Source of the DNA: Sacculina carcini
Taxonomy: Eukaryota; Arthropoda; Thecostraca; Sacculinidae
Assembly (NCBI GenBank): GCA_916048095.2
Contig: OU696597.1
Location: 176,371-240,370, forward strand
Direction of reading: 5' to 3'
Length of the DNA stretch: 64,000 nt
The notes under the pieces were generated by a model that saw only the letters and a list, made by a program, of their open reading frames with translations, had not been told where the DNA came from and searched no databases. The translations under genes were made by a program, and so were the position numbers. Of the stretch, positions 12,172 to 22,457 are shown in pieces. Position 1 is the first letter of the stretch. Each line of letters begins with the position of its first letter.

Positions 12172-12485
12172 CAGGGGTTCCTAACATACCCCTCGTGGGT
12201 ATCGGAACAAAAGACCGGGGTATGAGAATATATTTCTGGCTACTGGTATACATTATCAACGGTTTATGAATAATAAAATTATCAGTGATTATGTAATTTC
12301 CTAGTAATGCGTATCTAAAGTACACAGTGAATTCAAGCGATTTAAATACTCGTGGATCTGGAAGACACACTGGCAAGTTATAGGATTGGTGATAATTATT
12401 TGAAGAGTCAAGTAAAGCCCGGGGTATGGGAACATATTCGACAATCCATTGGGGGTATGGAACGATGAAGAGGTTAAGAACCCTG
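12172..12485. mobile_element. hAT-type MITE overlapping the N6AMT1 3' end
   Basis: The left end is CAGGGGTTCCTAAC, and the right end read inward is CAGGGTTCTTAAC, so the terminal inverted repeats agree except for one gap and one change. The flanking 8-mers ATTTACAT (12164-12171) and ATGTACAT (12486-12493) match at 7 of 8 positions, as expected for a hAT target duplication. The inside (314 bp) has matching subterminal TACCCC/GGGGTA blocks and no coding capacity. The right 12 bp lie inside the N6AMT1 reading frame. Confidence 0.8.
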
Positions 12486-13187
12486 ATGTACATCATGCAT
12501 TCTCATTGCCTGCACGACATACAAACGCTCACAACCAGCTCTTCTACGCAACAAAACACTGGCGCTGAAACCAAGCCTGTCCAGTTGTCTGCACAAGTCT
12601 TCAATATCGTTCTCATGCACGGCAACGATAAACACGACTCCGTACTCGCTCAACACGACGTTCAGTTGACCTAACAGGCGGTCAATGACCTCGCGACCTC
12701 GCACGCCTCCAGCCCACGCTGCCGCCAGTCCGGCTTCTTCTAGTCCGCGAGCTGCCGCGTCCGCCGCGTCGCTCAACTCCTCGCGAGACGTCGGCACGTA
12801 GGGTGCATTGAAGAGCAGCAGATCAACTTGACCTTCTCGCACCGCCGCCGCCAAGTCACAACGCACCGACAGCACGCGACCATTAACACCCGCCGTGCCG
12901 GCTGCCACCGCCATGGTGCACGTGCAGGCGGGGGCACTGATGTCGGTGGTGATGACACAGCAGTGAGGCAGCGCCGCAGCTACTCCAGCAGCCACCACAC
13001 CCGACCCACTGCCCACCTCCAGCACGAGCGAGGGCCGGCGACGTCGCAGCCACGACAGTCTCAACTGCACGGCGTCGAGCAGCACGTGCGTGTCCTCGGC
13101 CGGCTCGTAGACGCAGCGCCAATCTGCCTCGGCCACGTGCTGCGTGCTGGGCGTGGGCAGCGCGAGACAACCATCGCACTCAGTCAT
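12474..13187 (-). CDS. N6AMT1: HemK2-type methyltransferase N6AMT1
   Basis: S-adenosylmethionine-dependent methyltransferase. The family acts with TRMT112 and methylates the Gln of the GGQ motif in release factor eRF1. The 237-residue product shows VYEPAEDT, the SAM-binding LEVGSGSGVV, an acidic second motif (TTDIS), and EAAWAGG-like AAAWAGGVRGREVIDRLL, all in family order. Human N6AMT1 is about 214 residues. The catalytic (N/D)PPY motif reads NAPY (LLLFNAPYV), so the first proline is replaced. The start ATG lies inside the end of the SNAPIN frame (8-bp overlap), and no later Met precedes the conserved VYEPAED. The last three residues (QGS) and the stop come from a hAT-type element. The gene has no introns. 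Confidence 0.92.
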   Translation of the reverse strand: MTECDGCLALPTPSTQHVAEADWRCVYEPAEDTHVLLDAVQLRLSWLRRRRPSLVLEVGSGSGVVAAGVAAALPHCCVITTDISAPACTCTMAVAAGTAGVNGRVLSVRCDLAAAVREGQVDLLLFNAPYVPTSREELSDAADAAARGLEEAGLAAAWAGGVRGREVIDRLLGQLNVVLSEYGVVFIVAVHENDIEDLCRQLDRLGFSASVLLRRRAGCERLYVVQAMRMHDVHQGS

Positions 13188-13596
13188 CAGTGCCGACGGT
13201 GGGGGAGCACGAGGAGGTGGGAGGAAGCAGAGAGGTGAGACGGTAAAGACGTTGATGTACAGTGTGAAGACAGCGAGCCACTGTGTCCACGCGACGTCTC
13301 AGTGTTGCCAGACGCTCGCAGTGAGTTGCCAACTGTCGTGACACTCCCGCCGAACACGGTTGCAGTTGCACGTGAAGTTGGTCGAACTGATCAGTGAGTC
13401 GTTGAAGCAGCGCAGTTAGTTGAGCCTGGCTTTCCTGCGTGTGCCGCACGCCGGCGTCGACTCGTTCCACTGCCGGTCTCAACACGGCAGCCACGCCGTC
13501 ACACAAAGCTCCGGCAGCCACCGCAGGAACAGCCTCACAAGTCTCAGACTCCCCCACACTTTGTTCCAGCGGTGAACGTGGCGACACGTCGTCCAT
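13180..13596 (-). CDS. SNAPIN: SNAPIN (BLOC-1 / BORC subunit)
   Basis: Small coiled-coil subunit of BLOC-1 and BORC, which act in lysosome and synaptic-vesicle traffic on the cytosolic face of membranes. The 138-residue product carries the family core: GVAAVLRPAVERVDAGVRHT, then ESQAQLTALLQRL, then LATLRRRVDTVARCL and QRLYRL. Human SNAPIN (136 residues) has LRPAVQQLDSHVHAVRESQ and matching helices. The stop TGA is embedded in ATGACTGA, where the ATG starts N6AMT1, so both could lie on one bicistronic mRNA. No introns. Confidence 0.85.
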   Translation of the reverse strand: MDDVSPRSPLEQSVGESETCEAVPAVAAGALCDGVAAVLRPAVERVDAGVRHTQESQAQLTALLQRLTDQFDQLHVQLQPCSAGVSRQLATHCERLATLRRRVDTVARCLHTVHQRLYRLTSLLPPTSSCSPTVGTDD

Positions 13597-14189
13597 CTGT
13601 GCATTACAACAATTCTAATAGAACAATTTCCAACATCAACCACTTGCTGATGTTAATGAGGAGCTCCGAATTTGAGGACACTGAAATGTCGCCGATTTCG
13701 TGAGAAAAGAACAACATTGATTTATATAACGTGCATTATGCATATACGTGGTTTAGACATATATCAAGAAATGAATGAATGAATGAATAAGGACCAATCC
13801 AAACGTTTCTTGCGATAGCCGTCCGAGAATTACAGGCAAATTAATATACACGCCAAGGAACACCGTATATTCGCAGAATACTAGTGCACATCGACAAAAT
13901 CCAACATCCTGGCATTCTTGAGCATGACTACAGAACTAACGTAGACATTAAAAATAACTAAAACACACATACAAAATTATAAACCAGCGATTAAATACGA
14001 GTCCAAGTTCTGGAGGCGATGATCGGTCAATTATACCACAATAAACTGTGATAATTCAGTATAAAATCCTACGGATTAAATCAAATCCTTCCAATCCACA
14101 TGACTTCTAAAGCATGCCTTACGTTTGCCATGTTTGTCGCTGTGTTGTCAAATGCAAATACAAAAAAACAGCCGATAATTCAACGGCCA

Positions 14190-14383
14190 AAACATATTAC
14201 ACACCAGAAAATTATCTTTTATTCCAACAGATATCTGACCAACATGAAATCGAATATCTTAAAATATAACTTAATGTATTCAAACATAGATTGGTCGTTG
14301 AGTTAAAATGCGGCTTTATTAGCCAGGGAATTCAGACAATTAATATATCAAATGTATCGCCTCGTCCATAAACTAATCTGTAT

Positions 14384-14385
<2 letters not shown>
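14190..14385 (+). repeat. dispersed repeat, copy 1
   Basis: It shares TTATTCCAACAGATAT, CAACATGAAATCGAATA, TGGTCGTTGAGTTAAAATG and CGTCCATAAACTAA, in the same order, with the DNA at 15978-16485. No terminal repeats or coding capacity are visible, so its class is unknown. Confidence 0.7.
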
Positions 14386-14424
<39 letters not shown>

Positions 14425-14478
14425 GTTTGTACTAAAAAATATATTGATTGTGCCCGATGAAGTGATTCATTTACATAA

Positions 14479-14509
<31 letters not shown>

Positions 14510-14526
14510 CTATATATATATATATA
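14384..14526. repeat. two (TA)n microsatellites
   Basis: Pure TA runs at about 14386-14420 and 14482-14526 are separated by about 60 bp of unique sequence. Confidence 0.9.
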
Positions 14527-15977
14527 TTCATTCTGAGGAGCCCAAAAATCAACATTTGATTTATCTGCGGTAAATATTCAAGAAGTTATAAGTGCAACTT
14601 TTTGTTTTTAGCTCAACTTGTTCATTTTTAAGAATAATATTATTACTTTTTGGATTTAGGACAATGTTTGAACTCTTATAACATCTATATAACACTATCA
14701 GGAAAAATGTCCAGTTATAAAGGTGTATAATGCAGCATATGTTCATGTATTGTCAACATAAACTCGATAAGCCTGTATCTGGAAGACGTGTGAATATTGT
14801 GTTCGTGTGTGGTGCTAGACATCCTGCGTGTGCATAGCACCGCATACGGACACACATATAGACAATGTAATATAGACATAACACTCTGATATAGACAGGT
14901 GCATTTGTGCAATAAAATTAAACTTTAATTTTTATATTTTTCGAGCAACCTTAGAGCAACTAGCTAGATCAACAGTACTTGAATATACGTACCGCATAAT
15001 CGGATGATGCTATATCTGCAAAATCTATTTAGACCTTGGAACATTAAAAAAAATCACATCGAGTGAGTCTGTCAAATTATATTGTATATTTAAATGTCAC
15101 CATCGGTGTAGATTTGTGTCGAGGCTCGGGGGGATGACAGTCATCATGCATTAGTGTTCAAGAATGGCTCAGTTGGTCAATTGCATGAGACCCTCAACTA
15201 TTTTCAGCCTATTCAATTACAACACACACATACCTCAATGAAAAGTATATTGCTTGTATAAGTAAATTCTTCACATATTTATGTTTTCTTACGTTTTTGG
15301 TATATTGTCATTTGCATTCTATGCTGATTTTGATGACAATATACCCAATGAACTGAACTCAGCAGAATTATCGGGGGGTATAATTGCATATTCATACCCC
15401 CAGCCAATTTGTCGGGGGTATATATACCCCCCTAACCCCCCAGGATTTACGCTCATGAATATCAATACCAGACATCAGTGCGACAGACTAGACAAGCATT
15501 TGAAACACAAAATCTTAACGCAACCGCCAATGCTCAAAATGCATAATTTAGTAGAAACAAAAACGTGAAAGTCCCAAAGTGTAATGTTAAGGAGTGATTT
15601 CAGTGTTTACATTTTATTACCCTATTATTTAAAATTGGTGATATTCTAGCAAACCCTTGAGCTCAACTTATTAGAGCAAATATTTGTGATTTTTAGCGCA
15701 TCCAAATGTCACCCTTGTCGCCAGTGAGGTGACAGTTGAAGCTCATGAAGCATACAATCCTAGCACAACCGCCTATGATAAAAACGTATTGTGGTAATAG
15801 TTATGTAGTGTAAAAAGTGAAAAAAAATATCACAAAAAGTTGGTTTCTCATAATTAAGTGATTTTCACTAGCCTTTCACCGGTTTTAGTAACGTTTCTGC
15901 AAACAAATTAAGTTCAACTTTTTAGCGCAACTTTTATGATTTTTAGTGCACCAAAAGGTCACCCTAGTGATCAGTGA

Positions 15978-16485
15978 ACACACCGGAGAATTATCTATTA
16001 TTCCAACAGATATATGGACAACATGAAATCGAATAGGTCAGGTTAGGTAATGATAGCTGATATCATCAATGCTGATGGTTAATTGTGACAATATCACTTG
16101 TACTTGGCTCGGTTTATTTCCTCGGCTCATCATCTCCCTATTTTAATTATTTCTTGTTATAAATTTTTATTAATTTGATCTGTAATGATCTAATTTTGTT
16201 ACGTTTTGTTAATTTTCTAAGGTTGACCCTGAAAATTGAAATGATTGTTCAGTATTCTTCCTAACACCCTGAAAATATAATTTTTGCAAATGATTTTGTG
16301 ATGCTCTTCATATTCTGTTTCGAGTGTGAAATATACTTTCTTCTTTAAACAAAAATATATCTTAAAAAATAAATTAATGTAGTAAAACATCTATTGGTCG
16401 TTGAGTTAAAATGCGGCTTTATTAGACAGGGAATTCAGACTTTATATGTCAAATGTATCTCCTCGTCCATAAACTAACCAGTATA
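15978..16485 (+). repeat. dispersed repeat, copy 2, with internal insertion
   Basis: This is the second copy of the repeat at 14190-14385. Its two halves match copy 1 (15978-16036 and 16385-16485), but about 350 bp of unrelated AT-rich DNA (16037-16384) separates them. It is therefore either an interrupted copy or the fuller ancestral form. Confidence 0.65.
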
Positions 16486-17329
16486 TGTCATGACAGTGGG
16501 TTTAGCGGATCGTTTGCTGTTCCCAGCTGAAATTTTCAGCTGATATGTCATTGAATAGCTGAAACGGTCCTGCTCCATTCTAGTCTGCTCGCTGGTGAGG
16601 TCACCCATCCTTTTCTGCCTTTATTTTCCATGCACCTCTGTGACTCAGCTTGTTCACGCACATTCCTCGGGACAACTGTGCCGTCACAAAGCAGTAAATT
16701 GTACCAACGCGCTCGTGCACGTCGTAAATCTGGCAGGCGGTCGCATCAAGAATTGGCTAATTGTCGCTATGTTAACGGTGAGCCGATGGGACGGTTTCAG
16801 CTCGACCTATATTGTCGTGGCAACCTTGATGCCGACGCCAACACGCACTGGCACTGATTCATACTCACCAGACCTCGTCGTTCCCTTTTCTACAAGACGC
16901 AGGATATTAACAGGGCTGGACTTCATTTGAACAAAAGTGTGCGAGTTGTTTTATTATTTATTATATTATTGTATTATTTATCAAGTATATATTTTGAATA
17001 CAAGCTCAAAAATATATGGCACAAGTTAAATTGTAAAAAAAATCCTGGTAAATTCATACAACTCCTTTACGAAGATTAAGCAAAACTTCGTTTTTCAGGA
17101 TAAATATTATACACAGGTTTTCTGAAAATTATATTTCCAGATGTATTCGCACAGGATCTATAATCTAATTTGAGATAACTGAATTTTTGATGACCGATTT
17201 TTATTGTTCAAAATTGTATCTCTCTAAAATCGCCGAAATATTTAGACTTGCTGTGAAAGTGGAACGTTCAGCTAACAGCAGGCAGAAATTTAGCAGAGAT
17301 CTGGCATCACTGACAGCGGAGCAAGACGC

Positions 17330-17450
17330 ACTTCTGCGCATGCGCGTCACTTTCGAGCATATGTGATTGGCGCCATTTTTGCTGGCGCACGTGTCTCTGT
17401 GTCGTGAACAGTCGGTGTGTGGTGGTTCCGTGTTAGGTGTGGTGTTGTGG
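17330..17450 (+). promoter_or_regulatory. promoter with NRF1-type site and first donor
   Basis: A GC-rich island in AT-rich DNA carries the palindromic NRF1 (insect EWG) motif TGCGCATGCGCG at 17335-17346 and a YY1/Pho-type CGCCATTTTTGC at 17371. A strong donor, GTG|GTGAGT, follows at 17450. The layout suggests a TATA-less promoter and a short non-coding first exon, read to the right. It is the best candidate start for the transcript carrying the miR-92 hairpins; transcription itself is inferred. Confidence 0.5.
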
Positions 17451-18051
17451 TGAGTGATTTCTGCTCTTAGTGAATATTTTTTAGAGCATGTACTAATTTT
17501 TTTTTATCATATTCAGGTAGTTGAATTATTTATACTAGTATTTGATTTACTGTAGATAATTCAGTCATGAGAACACTAAATTTTAAATTTTTATGTTCGT
17601 TATTTTATGCCCAGTTTACTGCTAATGTTGCTTTACCCTTTCCATGTTAAATTTTCTGGGAATTGACGAGTTCTCTTGCGGCGAAATTATACAAGATTCA
17701 CTGGGTTTTAGGTCCATATTTTACCGGCATCATTTCCAGATCTGTCCAGATTTATTGTTTAGCTTTTATTCTACATGATTAGTCGGGTTTTATTTAGTGA
17801 CTGCGTATAGAATAGGTTGTTATGACCAATAATTCACTGGCTTATAAACAAAGGACTGGAGATACTGTTTTGTGCGTGTTTTATTTTGATTCTTTTTACT
17901 GGCAGTGTACATGTCTCGATAATACTTGGTTAATTATCTTTCTCTATCTCTGTTTCTGTGTCGCATGATGTTCAAGTCTGCTTAGGTAATTCCCTGTGTA
18001 TTGTGTGTGTGTGAGCGCATGTTGCGCCCCCTGCTGGTCAAATTTGGCACT

Positions 18052-18119
18052 ACGCCGCGGTCATGGCTCGTGCTGTATTGATTAAAATGACCGCAATATT
18101 GCACTTGCCCTGGCCTAGG
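18052..18119 (+). ncRNA. mir-92: miR-25/92 family hairpin, upstream member
   Basis: The predicted mature 3p strand at 18097-18118 begins UAUUGCACUUGCCC, carrying the family seed AUUGCAC, and ends UGGCCUAG, one change from the family CCGGCCU pattern. The opposite arm (18059-18080) pairs along its length, including GTGC and TATTG with CAATA, across a loop of about 13 nt; the outer stem CCGCGGTCA pairs with TGGCCTAGG. It lies 4.3 kb before the other two members. It is more diverged than they are, so expression is less certain. Confidence 0.7.
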
Positions 18120-18849
18120 TGTTCTGCTCATTCTGCACCCCCACACTCACAACATCACACTGTTCACCGTTCCACTCACAACATCACGCTGTTCTAACCG
18201 ATTATATCAATATCAAAGTGCAATATTTTGCTGAATCCGCGTGCACATGTGGATTGGGTGTTTCTCATCTGCCTGTGGTATTTTTCTCATTTTGGGTCGA
18301 CACTAGAGGTAGGATAATCTGCTCGTGTATCGACTGAGCAGGAAATGACACGATGTGGTTCTCTCGCGGGATTACATCTGTGTGCGCGTGCGTGATTCAT
18401 ACACAGTGTATGTGTGTGTGTGTGTGCGTGTGATTCACTTTGGCGACCAGTTTCAAAGGTGGCGTGTTTTTATATTATTGTCTAATTATTATTATGTTAT
18501 AACAGGTTTGTGTGTGTGTGTGAATTAATCCACTCTTTTTCCACTGTTTCATACACACGCAGTAATTTCTCACATTTCTTGTCTACTGCAGTCGTAGTGG
18601 TCATTGTATCAATCTCTCGCTGCTGATTTTCTCGCGACTTTTAAATCAGAATTGCGCCAAGCCCCTCGAGTGGGGTTGTTTGTTACCCCCACATATCACT
18701 CATAACACTTTATGTTTGGTATATAACCACATGTAATAAGTCTTGCATGAACGGCATAACATACACTCGCTACCGTTTATCTTACAGACTGAAAAAAATG
18801 TTGAGTCATCCATGCATGTATGTATGTATGTTTGTGTGTCTTGTTAACC

Positions 18850-19310
18850 TTGTACTGACTGACTGACTGACTCACTAACTGACTAACTGACTAACTGACT
18901 GACTGACTGACTGACTCACTCACTAACTGACTCACTAACTAACTGACTGACTGACTGACTGACTGACTGACTAACTGACTGACTGACTGACTGACTAACT
19001 GACTGACTGACTGACTGACTGACTGACTGACTGACTGACTGACTGACTGACTGACTGACTGACTGACTGACTGACTGACTGACTGACTGACTGACTGACT
19101 GACTGACTGACTGACTGACTGACTGACTGACTGACTGACTGACTGACTGACTGACTGACTGACTGACTGACTGACTGACTGACTGACTGACTGACTGACT
19201 GACTGACTGACTGACTGACTGACTGACTGACTGACTGACTGACTGACTGACTGACTGACTGACTGACTGACTGACTGACTGACTGACTGACTGACTGACT
19301 GACTGACTGA
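18850..19310. repeat. (GACT)n tetranucleotide array
   Basis: About 460 bp of tandem GACT. The left 130 bp contains variant units (CACT, AACT); from about 18996 to 19308 the array is essentially perfect, pointing to recent expansion or active homogenisation. Confidence 0.97.
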
Positions 19311-20184
19311 TACCGCCTCTTATATCAGGTCTCCTAAATGCACGTGTGTGTGTGTGTGTGTGTGTATGTATGTGTGTGGTTCCTGGAACAGTGCCCGTCG
19401 TCGTCGTGCGAGTGTATGTTTGTGTGTCGGTGTGAGTGTATGTTTGCAGTCATGTTCCGCATTGCTTTGAATGTTTATCATGGCTGTGTTGGTGGCAATC
19501 AGGACTTATCTCGTTCTCTCTCTCTGTCTGTCTGTCTTCTTGGCGCTGTACTACCCCTCACACACACACACACACGTCATGACAACCTACATTTTCACTC
19601 ATCTTCCCTCGTGCAATTACACTCGCATCCCTACCAAAATTATCGCAAATATTTTCGCTAAAAGCAGCTTGTTGTTTTTCCATTTTTGAAATGCCTGCGT
19701 TCTTGGTTTTTTGGTTGTTGTTGAGTTGGTTGGTTCTGGCTATTCTATTCACAAACACACAAACACGCATATACACACGCTTGTTTGAGTCGAACTGGTC
19801 TCTGTTGGTATATGTTGTTTGTGTGAGGTGCGGTCCCCCTGTGCTAGTTACTGCCGCTGCGTCCCTCACAGACACAGGACTCTCTCTCTCTCTCTCTCTA
19901 CGTCTCATCTACTCTTTCCTGTCGGGGTAAAAGCGGACGGCTGATTCTGTTTGTCTGTGGGTGTGTTTTGCTCGAGCTTCACTGAGTCTCACACTCACGC
20001 TTCCTTCACCATCACCAACCTCCCCTGCTCAACCCGTCCTCTCATATCCTGTGAGAACCACTGCTCAAGTGCACGTGCGTAACGGTACTTGTATGCGAGC
20101 AGGCGCACACAGTCTGTGCCTCATGAGAAACAGTTGGCTGGTGATTGTGGTGTGACCCGTTATCTCCTGCTCACCTGTCCTGCG

Positions 20185-20225
20185 ACGCCATCTTGTTTTC
20201 ACTGGTCACCGGCGCCATTTAGGAG
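20185..20225 (+). promoter_or_regulatory. YY1/Pho-like promoter elements
   Basis: GACGCCATCTTG and GGCGCCATTTAG stand 30 bp apart in a local GC-rich patch. Both contain the GCCAT core of YY1/Pho sites, often found at TATA-less promoters. They might mark a second start site closer to the miR-92 pair. This rests on motif evidence only. Confidence 0.3.
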
Positions 20226-20956
20226 GTGCCCAATTGCCAATACTCACGTGCAATTGGTGTATTTTTCCGTTTCGACGTTTCTGGCTCACTAGGCAATTTA
20301 GTTTGATAATGGGCGAGGTTGAGTTATTGGATGAAATTCGTGTCGTTCTTCATGTTGTCGTGTCGAATATGTCTGCTTTCATTTGATTTCAAATGCTTGA
20401 TTTTTCGATGCCCAAGACGGACGGGGTAAAAACTCAGATTAGTTTTATTTGGCGTCGTGAATATGCGTCTTATCTGGTGGTATTTGATATCTAACATACT
20501 GTAAACTTGGATCGACAATATCTATCATGCAGGAGCGGTACAAATGTGCTTCTGCTTTGTGCTGACATGTAGTGGGCGGAATATTGCCATGTCCCGGATG
20601 TGCCGCTGTCATTATGCATTTCAATATCCGGTGATAGCGTGACATGTTTGCAACTACACCTCTGTTATTTCGCCTGTTTTGTCCGCATGCCACATTTCTT
20701 AGTGTGCTGTTGTATTGTTCGTATCGTTGTGTTTTGTGTGATAGCAACGAGTGATGCTTTGATATTTAGAATCGGATTAGGGCTGTTTTTTGATCTATCA
20801 AAATGCATGATTCAGTTTCTACTGCTTTCAACGTTCATCTCATCTTTTTTCATCTTCGTTGTGTACCAGTTTCATGTACCAGTTTGCGTGTGTGTGTTGG
20901 CAGTAAGGTAAGAGTAATATTTTGAACACAATAACACACCGTGTGATAGTCCAAAT

Positions 20957-21200
20957 AGGTGGTTCTTAAACTTTGTTCTCTCATTTCCAGCCTCTTAATG
21001 ATCCATCTCTTCATTTTCCACACAACACAGCGCTGATAAATTCAGTAAATTCAGTTGTTACATCAAAGTAAATGTCAAGAGGTCATTAGAAACAAAAATA
21101 AACGAATTTTAATTGATAAAAACACACACATAGTTGTCCTGTTCTGTCCGACCTTTAGCTTCCCACTTGACAACTCTTCCATTCCCCACCAGATATAGGG
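20957..21200. mobile_element. degenerate hAT-type MITE, same family as 49255-49522
   Basis: The core at 21011-21193 matches 49317-49502 closely and in the same order (for example CACAACACAGCGCTGATAAA, CAGTTGTTACATCAAAGTAA, GTTGTCCTGTTCTGTCCGAC). The left end GGTGGTTCTTAAACTTTG resembles a hAT terminus, but the right end is decayed, so the limits are approximate. Confidence 0.65.
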
Positions 21201-21754
21201 GGTTGGTGCCGCATCATAACACGAGACTAGATCATTTACATTTTCTTTTTAACTGCGCCAGTTTCTGTGCTATAAAACAAGTTGTAGAATGAATTAAGTT
21301 CAGAAGTGTTCAGCTAACACACACACATACATACACATAGATGCGTTATAACTGTTTGCAGCGGTTTTCTGGCGGGCGTGCTCATCGACCTAAATAGCTG
21401 TTAGTTGCGTCCTATGTCACACTGTGTGTCCCGGCCTTTTCCGGTGAAATTCCTATAGCCTAGTCTTTCTTGTCTGTGTGTGTGTGTGTGTGTGTGTCCT
21501 TCCGTCTTGGTGTAAGGTTCGCTATAAGCTCGCGCCGGCAAAAACGGTTCGTGTCACACACAAAAACGACACCCAGTGCACAGTTTGGTGGCGGTCATTG
21601 ACGATGTCTCGCGTGCAGTTTTGGCGGGAATTGCGAGCGAGCGAGTCTTTGTTCTCGTGCCTGTGAACGACGCTGATGCTTCAACCCCAGCTTTCGCTCG
21701 GCCGGCACAGCGATGAGGTCTTTGTGTGCCTCGCTGTGCCAGTGTCCAGGTGCA

Positions 21755-21761
<7 letters not shown>

Positions 21762-21810
<49 letters not shown>

Positions 21811-21928
21811 CGCGCGGCAGCTGGGCCTGTGAATTAGTTTCAGCTTTTTGTCGACGACAGAATTGCTCTCTGTGTGTGCGCGCGTGCACCCGCTCGGCGG
21901 CCGCTTCTTTGTAGCGATGGCACGCCAT

Positions 21929-21966
<38 letters not shown>

Positions 21967-21972
21967 ACACAT
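21762..21972. repeat. two CA microsatellites
   Basis: CA runs at about 21760-21808 and 21928-21962 lie inside GC-rich DNA of the presumed miR-92 primary transcript. The His-Thr and Cys-Val open frames here come from them. Confidence 0.9.
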
Positions 21973-22323
21973 TGGTCCCTTCACCCGTTGTGCGTGTGTG
22001 CGCGGCTCAGTCCGCCCCTGTTGGCTGATGGATTTGTCCTTGCCGTCGTCTCCTGTGGTACCGCCTCAGCAGTATGAGTGTGTACCGCCTCGGGCATTGT
22101 GGTGCTGTTTCGGCCGGCTCGCACCTGGCTCTTGTGCGCGTGCGCACAGCGTCGACGCCGCGGGCCATCCCTCGCTTGCGACCAGTTTGAACTGTGCGCG
22201 CGCTCGCAGGACCGGTGTCTTTGTGCGTCGCTCGTGCTTGAGGCAGGACGTGTGTTTGGGGATCTAGTATATCTAGATAGTGAAGTCAGTTATTAGCTAG
22301 CTAGCTAGTGAGTTAGTCGTTCG

Positions 22324-22394
22324 GCAGCGGAGGTCGTGATGTGTGCGATGTAGACTTGTATGACGTATATTGCACTTATCCCGGCCTCCGGTGC
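22324..22394 (+). ncRNA. mir-92: miR-25/92 family hairpin, cluster member 1
   Basis: The predicted mature 3p strand (22368-22389) begins UAUUGCACUUAUCCCGGCCU, differing from canonical miR-92 at one position in this stretch. The 5' arm AGGTCGTGATGTGTGCGATG pairs with it using G:U wobbles, and the outer stem GCAGCGGAGG pairs with CCTCCGGTGC (one mismatch). This gives a 71-nt precursor with a short loop. It lies 139 nt before the next member, so both would be processed from the same transcript. Confidence 0.9.
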
Positions 22395-22457
22395 GACGAC
22401 TTGTGCTCGCGCGTGCGTCACTACAGAAGAGGGTTGTTGGCAGAGAAGATGAAGGTG

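Larger units (their letters stand above)
13597..17329. other. non-coding segment with dispersed repeats
   Basis: AT-rich DNA upstream of SNAPIN. It holds two TA tracts, a pair of related dispersed repeats (near 14.2 and 16.0-16.5 kb), and loosely repeated blocks at about 14930-15960 that share phrases such as GATTTTTAGCGCA and GTCACCCT. At 15374-15442 several C-runs and G-runs can pair into hairpins (CGGGGGTATA with TATACCCCC). No gene is recognised; the 111-codon frame at 16595-16930 overlaps another open frame and has no known motif. Confidence 0.5.

Noticed and set aside
15163..15200. tRNA-like A-box (TGGCTCAGTTGG)
   Set aside because: No B-box, anticodon stem or acceptor stem follows; it is a chance match or a fragment of a tRNA-derived repeat.
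16595..16930. 111-codon frame between the dispersed repeat and the miRNA promoter
   Set aside because: A second frame is open over the same stretch, no motif is recognised, and there is no splice or promoter context.
20581..20605. Possible fourth miR-92-like sequence (TATTGCCATGTCCCGG)
   Set aside because: The seed is broken and no convincing opposite arm is found within hairpin distance.
20600..20911. 103-codon hydrophobic frame in the presumed miRNA host transcript
   Set aside because: Low-complexity composition, an end in GT-rich sequence, and no family resemblance.
21405..21440. miR-92/310-like ending (GTGTGTCCCGGCCTTT)
   Set aside because: Only the 3' half resembles the family; the seed AUUGCAC is absent and pairing is poor.
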